Shown: in pieces, positions 39,138 to 50,729 of the stretch
How positions within the stretch are numbered: the stretch's first letter is position 1
Layout of the letters: each line of letters starts with the position of its first letter
Assembly: GCF_031127835.1 (NCBI RefSeq)
Contig: NZ_JARXHX010000011.1
Location: 62,001 to 126,000 of the forward strand
Length of the DNA stretch: 64,000 bases
Direction: 5' to 3'
Source: Pelagicoccus sp. SDUM812002
GTDB lineage: Bacteria; Verrucomicrobiota; Verrucomicrobiia; Opitutales; Opitutaceae
Made by a program: the position numbers and the translations under genes
The notes under the pieces: model-generated
Seen by the model: the letters and a program-made list of their open reading frames with translations, nothing else
Databases searched by the model: none
Told to the model about the DNA's origin: nothing

Positions 39138-40664
39138 TTACTTGTTGGCTTCGCTCGTCGCGTAGACGGGTTCGCTCTCAAGCGCATCGTTGAGTGAGGA
39201 AGAAATGGTCTTCGGAAAGAAGCCGATGAAGAAAAGCAGGATGATCAGAATCAATGCCGGGACGCGCTCGGCCCAAGTCATATCAGTGACAGCGTGTTCC
39301 TTTTGCACTTCTAGGAAATCCTCAGACTCCGTACCAAAGAAAACGCGAGCGATCGCACGCAGAGCATAAACCGCCGAGATGATAATACCAGTCGCCGCTA
39401 CACAAAGCACCCAAGGCTTGAACTGCCAAAGACTGACGAAGATTCCAAACTCGCCCCAGAAGTTGGCAAGTCCCGGACCGGGAAGAGCGATACTGGCCAT
39501 CATGCCGCAAACGAAGAATGCACTGAGCACTGGAGCTTTCTTGGAGAGCCCGCCCATCTCTTCCATCTCGAAAGTCTGGGTGCGATGGTGAATCATCGTC
39601 GAGAGCATGAAGAGCAACGCTACCGTTAAACCGTGTGCCACCATCATGATCACTGCCCCCGCAACACCGATCACCGACATGGCTGCGATGCCGAGGAAAG
39701 CGTAGCCCATGTGCATAACCGAACTGTAACCAAGCATTTGCTTCAAGTCGCGCTGTGCCATCGTCACCAGACCAACAATCACCACGTTTCCAAGAGCCAG
39801 CCAAATGATCCAATTCTCCCACTGCCCTACTCCACCCGGGATTAGAGGCACCGCGATTTGGATCAGGCCATAGAGTCCAAACTTTTTCAGCACTCCCGCG
39901 TGCAACATGGCTGCAGAACTCGGAGCGGCTCCGTAACCGAGCGGTGCCCAAGTGTGTAGTGGCCAGAGCGATACCAGAATACCGAAGCCGAATAGCAAAA
40001 GTCCGAACGCGTAATTCGAGACCGTTTCACTCAAAGGCGCTGCTGATAGGTGTTCCTTCAGCGTGATCAGGTCAAAGGATTCTGCACCGCTCTTCACATA
40101 GAGAGCGATCAAACCAGCGAGCGAGAGCATTGCTCCGAGCGTCAGGTAGATGGTCATCTTCATGGCGGCGTAGCCGCGGTCACGACCACCCCAGACTCCC
40201 ACCATTACAAAGGTCGGGATGAGGGCCAATTCGTGGAAGAAGTAGAAAAAGAAAACGTCAATAGAAGCGAATACGCCCATCAGGCCGCCCTGCATGACCA
40301 GCAAGCAGAACAAGTAACGAGAGAGGTTTTCCGCTTTGGACTGTGCCCCATAAAGACCAGCTGCCAAGCCTACCACTGCGGCCATTACGAAAAGAGGCAG
40401 TGCCACACCGTTGAGCCCAAGGTGCAAGCTGATACCGACCGATTCGAGACCCGTGTTATGCCGAGTTACAAAATCGTAGCCGCCGGCAACGTCCGGGCTG
40501 TAGGAAACCCAAGCGAAAATCGCGAGGATGGTCGGTATCGCAAATCCGGTTACAGAAACGATCTGCACCGCAGGACGGCCAAGCTTGCCTGCCCAAAGCG
40601 TGGCGAAAGCCGCAATCAGCGGAACCGCAATGGCAAAATGTAGAAGTGAAACGGAGTCGTTCAT
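39138..40664 (-). CDS. nuoM: NADH-quinone oxidoreductase subunit M
   Basis: A 508-residue antiporter-like subunit. Diagnostic stretches: FFYFFHELALIPTFVMVGVW with the essential Glu, PLHTWAPLGYGAAPSSAAML (equivalent of the conserved WLPDAH-type loop), and LKQMLGYSSVMHMGYAFLGI. About 14 membrane helices. Proton-pumping part of complex I in the inner membrane. It lies between nuoL (34-base gap) and nuoN. Confidence 0.95.
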   Translation of the reverse strand: MNDSVSLLHFAIAVPLIAAFATLWAGKLGRPAVQIVSVTGFAIPTILAIFAWVSYSPDVAGGYDFVTRHNTGLESVGISLHLGLNGVALPLFVMAAVVGLAAGLYGAQSKAENLSRYLFCLLVMQGGLMGVFASIDVFFFYFFHELALIPTFVMVGVWGGRDRGYAAMKMTIYLTLGAMLSLAGLIALYVKSGAESFDLITLKEHLSAAPLSETVSNYAFGLLLFGFGILVSLWPLHTWAPLGYGAAPSSAAMLHAGVLKKFGLYGLIQIAVPLIPGGVGQWENWIIWLALGNVVIVGLVTMAQRDLKQMLGYSSVMHMGYAFLGIAAMSVIGVAGAVIMMVAHGLTVALLFMLSTMIHHRTQTFEMEEMGGLSKKAPVLSAFFVCGMMASIALPGPGLANFWGEFGIFVSLWQFKPWVLCVAATGIIISAVYALRAIARVFFGTESEDFLEVQKEHAVTDMTWAERVPALILIILLFFIGFFPKTISSSLNDALESEPVYATSEANK

Positions 40665-40698
40665 TTTAGAAAATCGTATTCAATTTTACCGCACATGC

Positions 40699-42570
40699 TT
40701 AGCCCGCGATAAACCAGAAGATTGCGAGGCCGGCGATGAACCAGTAAACGTATTGGTGAAGGCTACCGACATGCAGGCTCTTGAGACCGATACCGACCAA
40801 ACCAGCAACCCCAGCCGCTCCGCGAATGATCAAGCCGGACAAAGCGATTTGCTCGAAAAAATGGATAGTCAAAGCCACTCGCTGCTGGATCTTGGCAATG
40901 TAGAAATCGTAGGCCTCGTCGAAGAAGAACTTCTTTTGAAGTACCGCGTAAACCGGGCCACCAAAACGATCTTCCCTGGAGCCGGCACCGTAGATCACCC
41001 AAGCCAAAACAAGTCCAATCAACCATGCGCCGATGCCATGCATCATGACCGTTCCATGATGCTCGCCGTGAGCAATCTCGTCACCGAGGTTTATGAGAGG
41101 CGACATCGCTTCAGGATAAATCCCAGCGTAACCACCCAGCACTGCCAACGCAGCTAGAAATATTAGAGGCACCGTCATTACCAACCCGTTTTCGTGGGCG
41201 TGCTTGGCGCTGTCTGAATTGGCTTCGCCGAGAAAAACGATCTTCCAAAGGCGGACCATATAGAACGTTGTTAAGAACGCTCCAAATACCAACAGGTAAA
41301 AAACGGCCATATTCTGCTCGACTGCTAGCGCCAGAATCGCGTCCTTCGAGAAATAGCCAGAGAGGTAGGGAGTTCCCACCAATGCCGCCAAACCGAGAGT
41401 GAAGCAGAAAAAAGTCACTTTCATTTTCTTGGCTAAGCCACCCATCTTGAAGATGTCTTGCTCGTGGTGGCAGGCGTGAATGATCGAACCGGAACCGAGG
41501 AAAAGCAGTGCCTTGAAGAAAGCGTGGGTCGTCAGGTGAAACATCGCTGCCGCAACGCCGCCCGTGATTACCGCGCTAGCCGCGTCAGCCGGACTTTCCT
41601 TGAGGGCTACCAAACTTCCGAGACCGAAAGCTGCTACCATATAACCAAGCTGGGATACCGTGGAGTAGGCGAGAATCTTCTTGATGTCGCGTTGGGCGAT
41701 AGCGGTCAGCCCCGCGTAAATCGCGGTCGCTACCCCTACCCACATGATTACGTTCAACGCATCCTCTGTCATGAGGAAACCAGTACGGCAGAGAAGGAAT
41801 ACACCCGCTGCCACCATTGTCGCAGCATGGATCAAAGCTGAAACCGGAGTCGGCCCCTCCATTGCATCAGGGAGCCACACGTGAAGCGGGATCTGGCCGG
41901 ACTTGCCAACGGTACCGCAGAAAAGAAGCAACCCGAGGGCCGCAGTGCCTACAACCACTTCACCAGAAACCACCGCCTCGCGCATTTCAGTGAGGCTGAC
42001 CGTTCCAAAGATACCGATCGTCATGGCAATACCGATGAGGAAACCGAAATCACCCACGCGGTTCGCGATGAATGCCTTCTTCGAAGCGGCCGCCGCGCTG
42101 GGCTTGTCGAGATAGAAGCCAATCAGCATGTAAGAGCTGAAACCGACGAGCTCCCAGAAGATAAAGAGCGTCACCAAGCTGTTAGCCATCACGAGGCCAA
42201 GCATGGAAAACATGAAAATGGAAAGTCCGCCAAAGAAACGAGCCTTGTTCGGATCTTCCTTCATGTATCCAAGACTGAATACATGAACGAGAAAACCCAC
42301 GAATGCCACCACGAAGAGCATGAGCTTAGCGAGGTCGTCGATGAGGAATCCGAAGTCCAAGGAAAGAGGGCCGAGCTGTATCCAGTTTGTGGTGAACTCG
42401 AAATTGTCTAGACGGAAGATGATATGCCCTGCAGTGGCGAGGATGAGAGTGGCGGCAGTGACGGATACGCCAGAGGCCAATGCTCCATTGCGACGCATGC
42501 CAAAAGCGATCGCTGCCGCAGAGATCAATGGGAACGCGAGAAGAGCGTATGCGAATAGTTCAGGATTCAT
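40699..42570 (-). CDS. nuoL: NADH-quinone oxidoreductase subunit L
   Basis: A 623-residue subunit, the distal antiporter-like module with the long lateral helix at its C-terminus. Recognised by FIFWELVGFSSYMLIGFY, KSGQIPLHVWLPDAMEGPTP and VSALIHAATMVAAGVFLLCR, and by KILAYSTVSQLGYMVAAFGL. Part of the proton-translocating arm. It begins 8 bases after nuoK. Confidence 0.96.
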   Translation of the reverse strand: MNPELFAYALLAFPLISAAAIAFGMRRNGALASGVSVTAATLILATAGHIIFRLDNFEFTTNWIQLGPLSLDFGFLIDDLAKLMLFVVAFVGFLVHVFSLGYMKEDPNKARFFGGLSIFMFSMLGLVMANSLVTLFIFWELVGFSSYMLIGFYLDKPSAAAASKKAFIANRVGDFGFLIGIAMTIGIFGTVSLTEMREAVVSGEVVVGTAALGLLLFCGTVGKSGQIPLHVWLPDAMEGPTPVSALIHAATMVAAGVFLLCRTGFLMTEDALNVIMWVGVATAIYAGLTAIAQRDIKKILAYSTVSQLGYMVAAFGLGSLVALKESPADAASAVITGGVAAAMFHLTTHAFFKALLFLGSGSIIHACHHEQDIFKMGGLAKKMKVTFFCFTLGLAALVGTPYLSGYFSKDAILALAVEQNMAVFYLLVFGAFLTTFYMVRLWKIVFLGEANSDSAKHAHENGLVMTVPLIFLAALAVLGGYAGIYPEAMSPLINLGDEIAHGEHHGTVMMHGIGAWLIGLVLAWVIYGAGSREDRFGGPVYAVLQKKFFFDEAYDFYIAKIQQRVALTIHFFEQIALSGLIIRGAAGVAGLVGIGLKSLHVGSLHQYVYWFIAGLAIFWFIAG

Positions 42571-42577
42571 CAGTAAG

Positions 42578-42883
42578 CTAGTTCTTCAGGGCGTTGAGGG
42601 CTGGCACCTGCACAGTCTGGCGCTTGCGGAAAAGGGCCACGATGATCGCAAGGCCCACCGCAACTTCTGCTGCTGCCACCGTGATGGTGAAAAACACAAA
42701 AACCGAACCACTCATACCCCCATGGTAGCGAGAGAAAGCGATCAGGCCGAGGTTGCAGGCGTTGAGCATAAGCTCGAGGCACATGTAGATGACAAGCGTG
42801 TTCTTGCGTCGCAAGACGCCAAAGAAACCGATGGCGAAGAGCGCGGCGCTTACCGCTATGTATTGTTCAAGTCCGACGGTCAT
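42578..42883 (-). CDS. nuoK: NADH-quinone oxidoreductase subunit K
   Basis: A 101-residue, three-helix subunit of usual length. It has the membrane-buried glutamates: [19 protein letters not shown] (helix 2) and [19 protein letters not shown] (helix 3), matching the conserved E-L-M-L-N and A-E-x-A-x-G-L-A motifs. It connects the quinone site to the antiporter modules. Confidence 0.96.
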   Translation of the reverse strand: MTVGLEQYIAVSAALFAIGFFGVLRRKNTLVIYMCLELMLNACNLGLIAFSRYHGGMSGSVFVFFTITVAAAEVAVGLAIIVALFRKRQTVQVPALNALKN

Positions 42884-42932
42884 CGATTGAGAAAGAGAGA
42901 AAAGTTCGTCTTATAAGGAGGGTTCGAGAGGC

Positions 42933-43436
42933 TTAGTCGGTCTTCATTCGCTTACTGAGAACAATGACGCCTATCATCGCAATCAAGAGGAGGAAGCCAG
43001 TCACCTGCATAGGCAGCTGGTAAGTCGTGAAGAGCTCATAGCCAAAGTTCTTGAGAGAGGCGCCGGCAGCTTCCGGAAGCGTGTCGCCAACCGCCTTTAT
43101 ATTGTCGCTGGAAGTGATGGCCACCACACCGAGAATAAGCAGGGCAAAACCGATCAAACTCGCAACCCATGTGAGCGGCGTCACGCGATGCGTGTTCTCT
43201 TCCTTCACATCGAGGAGCATGATAATAAAGAGGAAGAGCACCACGACGGCCCCCGCATAGACCAGGATCTGGATCACCGCGAGGAAGTAGGCTTCGAGCA
43301 ACACGAAGAGCGAGGCCATCCCTAGAAAGGTCATGATCAGGAACATCGCCGCGTTGACGGGATTGCGGCTGAAAACGACGCCAAAAGCGCAACCGAGAGT
43401 AAAGGTCGCGAAAAGGTAGAAAAACAGGTCAGTCAT
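42933..43436 (-). CDS. nuoJ: NADH-quinone oxidoreductase subunit J
   Basis: A 167-residue membrane subunit with five helices. The conserved helix 3 region ILVYAGAVVVLFLFIIMLLD is clear, with the family's Y-x-G-A-V motif and following LLD. It overlaps nuoI by 4 bases and is followed by nuoK after 49 bases. Confidence 0.95.
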   Translation of the reverse strand: MTDLFFYLFATFTLGCAFGVVFSRNPVNAAMFLIMTFLGMASLFVLLEAYFLAVIQILVYAGAVVVLFLFIIMLLDVKEENTHRVTPLTWVASLIGFALLILGVVAITSSDNIKAVGDTLPEAAGASLKNFGYELFTTYQLPMQVTGFLLLIAMIGVIVLSKRMKTD

Positions 43437-44047
43437 TTTGGATAAACAGGAGGGACTTCGGGGTTCTCGCTACGAGGCATGTCAGCTGGCGGCATGGCAG
43501 GTCCATGGCCATGGTCGCCACCATTCGCGGCCGCTTCCTTTTTCTTGTTCCACTTGAAGTGTTCGTCGGGGAGAGTGCCGCCAAGTTCGTAAAGTTTGGC
43601 CTTGTTATTCACCATCTCTGCACGCGTGTAACCAGACATCGAATACTGGTTCTGCAACCAGATCGCCTCTTCCGGGCAAACCTCTTGGCACATGCCGCAG
43701 TAGATGCAGCGGAGCATATCGATATCGAATTCCTTGGGCGCCTTCTCGACATGAGAGTAATCGCTATCTTCAGGGATCTCGCCTGGAGTGATGCGGATCG
43801 CTTTCGGTGGACAAACGAACTCGCAAAGCTGGCAGGATACGCACTTTTCGCGTCCTTCCGGATCCCGAACAAGCGTCGGTACTCCACGATAACCCGCAGG
43901 AATCGGCGGGCGCTGTTCCGGATACTCCAAGGTTACGGTTTCGCCGAAAAACATACGACGGAAAGTAACTGTGAGACCACGAACGATCTCAGGGATGTAG
44001 AGCTTTTCTAAAAAGGTCAGTGGTTTTCTCTTAACTACGATCGGCAT
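43433..44047 (-). CDS. nuoI: NADH-quinone oxidoreductase subunit I (2x[4Fe-4S])
   Basis: A 204-residue iron-sulfur subunit. Two four-cysteine clusters are visible, CVSCQLCEFVCPPKAI and CIYCGMCQEVCPEEAI, which bind N6a and N6b and pass electrons to NuoB. The N-terminus RGLTVTFRRMFFGETVTLEY is the usual membrane-contact part. The C-terminal ~40 residues after the second cluster are His/Pro-rich and look disordered, slightly longer than in many homologues. Confidence 0.96.
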   Translation of the reverse strand: MPIVVKRKPLTFLEKLYIPEIVRGLTVTFRRMFFGETVTLEYPEQRPPIPAGYRGVPTLVRDPEGREKCVSCQLCEFVCPPKAIRITPGEIPEDSDYSHVEKAPKEFDIDMLRCIYCGMCQEVCPEEAIWLQNQYSMSGYTRAEMVNNKAKLYELGGTLPDEHFKWNKKKEAAANGGDHGHGPAMPPADMPRSENPEVPPVYPK

Positions 44048-44059
44048 GGCGCGTGTGGG

Positions 44060-45163
44060 TTAAGGTCTCTCCAAAAAGTAGATTACAAAGGTGTACACGA
44101 TCAGGTTGGCGATCGAAAGCGGCAGGAGCATTTGCCAGCCGATGCGCATCACTTGGTCGTAGCGGAAACGTGGAAGCGTCCAACGGATCCACATAAAGAA
44201 GAACATAAAGCCACAGAGCTTGCCGATCATGGTGCCAACAGAAAGCACTCCGGCTAGCCAGCCGTGGACGCCGAAATCCGCCCACGTCATAAAGGGCAAT
44301 GGATGCCATCCGCCGAGGAAGAGAATCGCGACAACTGCCGAGCCCACGAGCATGTGAGCGTACTCGCCCACGAAGAAGAGACCGAACTTGAAGGAGCTGT
44401 ACTCGGTGTGGAAACCGCTAACGAGCTCGGTTTCCGACTCAGCCATATCGAACGGCAAACGGTTCGTTTCGGCAAAAATACAAACGACGAAAATCAGGAA
44501 CGAAACTGGCATCCACATCGCATTCCAAAGCGCGCCCCCTTGGGCATTCACGACATCTACCAGACTTAGCGTTCCGTCGGTTCCAGGAGCATTGAGCCAC
44601 ATGAAAACCGGCAGCACCGAAATCCCCATGGCGAGCTCGTAAGAGATCATCTGAGCGGAAGCGCGAATGCCTCCAAGAAATGGATACTTGGAATTAGAAG
44701 CCCATCCAGCGAGCACCACACCATAGACGCCCAGCGAGGAGACGGCGAAAAGGAAAAGGATCGCTACGTTGAGATCAGCCAGGACCAAGTTCACAACCTC
44801 CCCTGCGGAGTTTTCGAAGTATCCGAAAGGAACCACCACTACAGTCGTCAACGCAGGAACCAGCGAAAGGATAGGAGCGAGGATGAAGTAGACCTTGTTG
44901 ACGTGGTCGGGAGTAATGTCCTCCTTGAAGAGAAACTTTAATCCGTCCGCCGCTGGCTGGAAGACGCCGAGTCGCGTTAGGAAGCGGCCGACGTACGGGA
45001 TCGATCCTATGAACGGAAGGGTCGTACGGTTTGGACCGACACGACCTTGAATCCAGCTGGAAATCTTGCGCTCGGCGAGAACGGCATAGGAGCAAAAGCC
45101 CATCAGCACGCTCACTACGACAATCGCGTAGATCGACTTGATTGCTATATCAGTGAGTTCCAT
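44060..45163 (-). CDS. nuoH: NADH-quinone oxidoreductase subunit H
   Basis: A 367-residue, eight-helix membrane subunit at the quinone-binding site. Marks: AERKISSWIQGRVGPNRTT (quinone-entry loop), ADGLKFLFKEDITP, FAETNRLPFDMAESETELVS and GFHTEYSSFKFGLFFVGEY. Usual length. 5 bases downstream of nuoG and 12 bases upstream of nuoI. Confidence 0.97.
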   Translation of the reverse strand: MELTDIAIKSIYAIVVVSVLMGFCSYAVLAERKISSWIQGRVGPNRTTLPFIGSIPYVGRFLTRLGVFQPAADGLKFLFKEDITPDHVNKVYFILAPILSLVPALTTVVVVPFGYFENSAGEVVNLVLADLNVAILFLFAVSSLGVYGVVLAGWASNSKYPFLGGIRASAQMISYELAMGISVLPVFMWLNAPGTDGTLSLVDVVNAQGGALWNAMWMPVSFLIFVVCIFAETNRLPFDMAESETELVSGFHTEYSSFKFGLFFVGEYAHMLVGSAVVAILFLGGWHPLPFMTWADFGVHGWLAGVLSVGTMIGKLCGFMFFFMWIRWTLPRFRYDQVMRIGWQMLLPLSIANLIVYTFVIYFLERP

Positions 45164-45168
45164 GACGC

Positions 45169-46861
45169 TTATTCCGCTGCAGCAGCTTCTAGCTTGGGTT
45201 CAAAGTGGAGAGACTTGCCTTCGACAAAAGCGAGCCCGGAGAAAGCCGAGCCGTCCAAAAGCACGCCCGTATCGGCGATACCTTTGAAGCTGAGACCTTC
45301 GAAAATATTTCCTTCCGCAGCGATCTTTTCCCAAACGGTACCGACCACCGATGGGAAGGTTTCGCCTGAAAGGCTGGCCTGAATGGCAGACAAAGCTGCG
45401 AGGTCGTCAATCGAGCCAACAGGCCCCGGAACCGCTTTATGGAATTTTTGGATACGGAACTGCTGGTTGATCACCGAACCGGACTTTTCGAACTGGGTCA
45501 GGCCCGCAATCGCTACATCCGCATTCTTCGTGGTCGCTGAAGCATGCGTATCGATGACGATGAGCTTCACCTTCTTGAGCTGCTCTTCGCTAAGCCCTGC
45601 TGCCACGAGATCTTCCTTAGACGCGAGGACCGTGCTGACTTCGCCACTGTCAATTTGAGAAGCGAGAACCGAAAGCTGCTCTGCGGGAAGATCGGAAATC
45701 AAACCGGTTGCCAAGGCACCGCGCACGTTCGGGTTGCGATCCTTGGAAACTAGGATTCCATCACCGTCACCATATCGAGCAACCAGATACACGCCTTTTG
45801 CATTCACCTGATCGGCGATTTGCTTGAGCACGAATTGCTCTTCGACGGTATTGCGCCCGGAACCGACGATCGCAACGCCCTCCCCTTTTAGAATTTCAGC
45901 AGCTGCCTTGATGGCTTCCACCGCCGAAGTCTGGGAACCGTTAACCGTCGAATACGAGAGGCGATCCTCCGATTCGATTTGCTTGTAGAGCTCGCGGCCG
46001 GAGTCGGGCATCCAAGTGTCGTTGACTTCGTCGTTGCGACGCGGCGTCACGCGATAGACTTTTCCTTCGCGGGAAGAAACCACTGTATTGCAGCCGACGC
46101 TTGATTCGAGGTCGATGCTCTTGCTTTCCTTGAGGAACCAGACACGCATCTTGAAGCGAAAGTCTGTGCTGGTGAGAGCTCCCACAGGGCAGATGTCTAC
46201 TGTATTTAGGGAGTAGTTGTTGGCGAGCTCCTTGCCCGGGAAGCAGGTCAAAGTAGAATAGCTGCCGCGATCGGTAAAGCCAAGCACGTCGTCCTTGGCG
46301 ATCTCTTGCGAAAAGCGGACGCAACGCGAACAGAGAATACAACGCTCATCGTCGAGAGTGACTCTCGGGCCAAGACGGGTGCGCTTGGGCTTAACGTTCT
46401 TCTCTTCGATGAAGCGACTGTATCCACGTCCGTGAGACGCGGAGAATTCTTGCAGCTTACACTCGCCAGCTTGATCACAAATAGGACAGTCGAGCGGATG
46501 ATTGACGAGCAGAAACTCAGTCACCGACTCCCTAGACTCAACGGCCTTTGGCGAGTTGGTCTTGATGTGCATCCCAGGAGCCGCGTTGGTACCGCAAGCG
46601 ATCGCAGGCCCCGGCATCCACATGATCTTGGGAGTGCCGTCCTCGTTGAGCATCGGCTCGCCGGTGGCGCGGTCCTTGCCAGGCATACCCATTTCCACGA
46701 GACACATGCGGCAGTTGCCAGCGATTGAGAGCTTCGGATGGTAGCAGTAATGCGGAACCTCCTTGCCGAGCATTTTGACAGCTTCGACCATGTTGGTACC
46801 GGCAGGCACCTGTAGATCTTGTCCGTCAATATTGACCGTTATCAGGTTTTCTTTCTTTTCC

Positions 46862-46869
<8 letters not shown>
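45169..46869 (-). CDS. nuoG: NADH-quinone oxidoreductase subunit G
   Basis: A 566-residue subunit. The N-terminal ferredoxin-like [2Fe-2S] domain has CYHPKLSIAGNCRMCLVEMG. The next clusters are HPLDCPICDQAGECKLQEF and CILCSRCVRFSQE with a later CPVGALTS. The C-terminal molybdopterin-oxidoreductase-like part (~330 residues) is short and weakly conserved compared with the ~900-residue enterobacterial form; no extra N7 cysteine set is evident. It overlaps the nuoF stop by 8 bases. Confidence 0.93.
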
Positions 46870-48226
<1,357 letters not shown>

Positions 48227-48231
48227 CTTAA

Positions 48232-48714
48232 CTACGCTTTCGCCTCCGCTTTGATCTTGTCGCAAATTTCTTTGGCCTTCTCGACGGTAAGGTTTTCGTG
48301 CAGGTCTTCGTCGACCAACATCACCGGTGCGCTTCCACAACTCGCGAGACACTCGGCAAACTCTACCGTCACCTCGCCATCGGGAGAGGCGTGATTCAGC
48401 TCGGCCTCAAATTCCGATAGAACTTTGTCGCAAACTTTGGACCCACCCGCCATGGCGCAAGAGAGCGTACGGCACACGCGGATGTGTCGCTTGCCGATCT
48501 TATGCTGGCGAAAGAAAGGGTAGAAGGTTACGACCGATAGCACGTTGATCGGAGCGATGCCCAGTTTCTCGGCCACCCATTCAGCGGCCTCGTTCGAGAT
48601 GGCACCCTGATCCTTTTGGATCGCGTGCAACAATGGCATGACCGCGCTCTGCGCTTCCGGATACTTCGGAATCGCAGCTTCGATCTCAGCTAGCGTCTCT
48701 GGCTTTAAGTCCAT
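48232..48714 (-). CDS. nuoE: NADH-quinone oxidoreductase subunit E
   Basis: A 160-residue thioredoxin-fold subunit with the N1a [2Fe-2S] cluster. Ligands appear as CRTLSCAMAGG and CLASCGSAPVMLVD, giving the usual four-cysteine pattern. The N-terminal helix bundle is ETLAEIEAAIPKYPEAQSAV. It forms the NADH dehydrogenase head with NuoF and NuoG. A 97-base gap with a short repeat separates it from nuoD. Confidence 0.95.
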   Translation of the reverse strand: MDLKPETLAEIEAAIPKYPEAQSAVMPLLHAIQKDQGAISNEAAEWVAEKLGIAPINVLSVVTFYPFFRQHKIGKRHIRVCRTLSCAMAGGSKVCDKVLSEFEAELNHASPDGEVTVEFAECLASCGSAPVMLVDEDLHENLTVEKAKEICDKIKAEAKA

Positions 48715-48777
48715 TTGTGTAAAATCAATTTGCTGCCCACGATTCTCTCAAGTCCTCACAAATAAAAACGTATTCAA

Positions 48778-48805
48778 TTCGTGAATATTCGCGTATTTCG
48801 TGGGT
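48778..48805. repeat. three-unit TTCGTG-type intergenic repeat, copy 1
   Basis: Three units starting TTCGTG, TTCGCG and TTCGTG at 48778, 48788 and 48797 (spacing 10 then 9 bases), ending GGGT. It sits in the nuoD-nuoE gap, immediately after the nuoD stop. The same arrangement is found at 56761 and, with TCCGTG, at 61322. Confidence 0.65.
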
Positions 48806-48811
48806 AAAAAT

Positions 48812-50053
48812 CTATCGATCGCATTCCCCCATCACGAAATCGAAGCTTCCCAAGATAGCCGGAACATCGGAAACCATAGATCCCACGCAAAGCTTTGGCA
48901 GGATGCTCAAATTACAGAAGGAGGGGCCGCGGATCTTCATGCGGTATGGCACACCTCCACCCTTAGAATGGATGAAGAATCCAAGCGCCCCTTTCGGAGC
49001 TTCGCCTTCGAAGTAAACTTCGCCAGCCGGGATCTGCGGACCTTCTGTGGTAATCATGAAGTTTTGGATCAGCTCTTCCATGGAGGTGAGCGTCTTGTCC
49101 TTGTGCGGCAGGATGATCTTCTTCGCGTCTTCCGCGCGGTACGGACCTTCTGGCAATTGGGCGATGGCCTGACGAATGATCCGCACGCTCTGGCGCATTT
49201 CTTCCATGCGAACGATATAGCGATCGTAGCAGTCCCCGTTTTCGCCAAGCACTACTTCGAAGTCATACTTCTCGTATCCAGAATAAGGAGCATCGCGGCG
49301 CAGGTCTACGTCCACACCCGAGGCGCGAGCGTTAGGACCGGTCATGCCGTAAGCGATCGCATCTTCCTTGCTGATCGTGCCGATGTCCGCCGTGCGATCC
49401 ACGAAAACGCGGTTGCGCGAAAGCAAGCTTTCTACGTCGTCGAGCAACGGCAGGAACTTCGTACAAAAATCGAGCACCTTGTCGGTCCAGCCAGCGGGCA
49501 TGTCGCGAGTGACTCCGCCGATGCGGCTGTAACTAGTAGTGAAGCGAGCACCCGTCAGCTCCTCGAAGAGCGTGTAGAGATTCTCGCGTTCGGTGAAAGT
49601 GATCATGAACACCGTCAAGGCGCCGACGTCCATGGTGTACGCTCCCAGCCCTAGCAAATGCGACGAGATACGAGCCATTTCGCTGGTGATCACGCGGATC
49701 GACTGGCAGCGCTCCGGCACTTGGATACCGGTCAATTTCTCAACCGCGATGGCGTAGATCGCGTTGTTGGCCAGCGGGGCGAGGTAGTCCAGTCGGTCCG
49801 TGTACGGAACGAACTGGTTATAAGTCATGTTCTCGGCAATCTTCTCATCGCCACGGTGCAGGTATCCCAGCACGGGATCACATTTTTGGATGATCTCGCC
49901 GTCGAGCTCCAAGTTGAGGCGCAACACCCCGTGTGTAGACGGGTGGGATGGGCCCATGCTGAGCTCGAGCTTTTCAGTCTCGAACTCTTCCGAAGCTTGC
50001 GCTGTGCGGGACCCCGCATCGGGCATCGTGTATTCTTTAGATTCGGTCGCCAT
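48812..50053 (-). CDS. nuoD: NADH-quinone oxidoreductase subunit D
   Basis: A 413-residue, 49-kDa-type subunit lining the quinone pocket. Marks: GPSHPSTHGVLRLNLELDGE with the conserved quinone-contact His, LGYLHRGDEKIAE, YTDRLDYLAPL and the C-terminal FDFVMGECDR. Related to the large subunit of NiFe hydrogenases, without nickel cysteines. Usual length; separate from NuoC, not fused. Confidence 0.97.
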   Translation of the reverse strand: MATESKEYTMPDAGSRTAQASEEFETEKLELSMGPSHPSTHGVLRLNLELDGEIIQKCDPVLGYLHRGDEKIAENMTYNQFVPYTDRLDYLAPLANNAIYAIAVEKLTGIQVPERCQSIRVITSEMARISSHLLGLGAYTMDVGALTVFMITFTERENLYTLFEELTGARFTTSYSRIGGVTRDMPAGWTDKVLDFCTKFLPLLDDVESLLSRNRVFVDRTADIGTISKEDAIAYGMTGPNARASGVDVDLRRDAPYSGYEKYDFEVVLGENGDCYDRYIVRMEEMRQSVRIIRQAIAQLPEGPYRAEDAKKIILPHKDKTLTSMEELIQNFMITTEGPQIPAGEVYFEGEAPKGALGFFIHSKGGGVPYRMKIRGPSFCNLSILPKLCVGSMVSDVPAILGSFDFVMGECDR

Positions 50054-50096
50054 TGGCTAAATTCGTTTTCGTCGTTTGGCTGCTGCGGTTTCGCTC

Positions 50097-50717
50097 CTAG
50101 CCGTCTGGCTTTTCCTTCTTCTCATCCCAGCTCTCGTCTTTGGCGCGAGGCTCGCGGTCCGCTTCGAATTCGGAGCTCTTGGAGACGAACGGGCCGCCCA
50201 TCATAGGAGCAGCGATCGTACCGGTTCCCGTTTCCTCGCTGATTTCTTCATCCCAAAATTCGCCATCGTGCCCTGCCAACGGAAAGTCCTTACGCAGCGG
50301 ATGGTGCGGGTAGCCATCCCACATGAGGATACGGCGGAGGTCGGGGTGCCCCTCAAACTTAATTCCGAGAAGGTCGTAGCACTCGCGCTCGTGCCAATCG
50401 GCAGCCGGCCAAAGGTGCGAAACGGTAGGAGCCACCGGATTTTCGCTGTCCAGGCAATCCGCCGCCACACGCACGTAAACCGCATTGGCAGTGGACTGCA
50501 CATGGTAGACAACTGTAAAGCGCGGGTGAGTCTCTACTCCATTGTCTATTCCCGTCGCGTCGGCCAACAAATCGTAGCCATGGTTGTCGCGGAGGGTCTT
50601 GAGAACATCGACCAGCGAGTCGATCGGGCAATTAAAAGAAGGCCAGTCGGCAGATTCGCGCTCTGCAACTTCAGAGTTAACTCCTTGCAGGGCGGCGAGT
50701 AGATCTTGAGCAATCAT
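50097..50717 (-). CDS. nuoC: NADH-quinone oxidoreductase subunit C
   Basis: A 206-residue, 30-kDa-type subunit. The family signature is WPAADWHERECYDLLGIKFE (about 127-146) followed by GHPDLRRILMWDGYPHHPLRKDFPL-type sequence. The C-terminal ~45 residues are acidic and low in complexity (Glu/Lys-rich end), unlike compact NuoC. 12 bases after nuoB. Confidence 0.94.
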   Translation of the reverse strand: MIAQDLLAALQGVNSEVAERESADWPSFNCPIDSLVDVLKTLRDNHGYDLLADATGIDNGVETHPRFTVVYHVQSTANAVYVRVAADCLDSENPVAPTVSHLWPAADWHERECYDLLGIKFEGHPDLRRILMWDGYPHHPLRKDFPLAGHDGEFWDEEISEETGTGTIAAPMMGGPFVSKSSEFEADREPRAKDESWDEKKEKPDG

Positions 50718-50729
50718 CGTGCGAGCAGA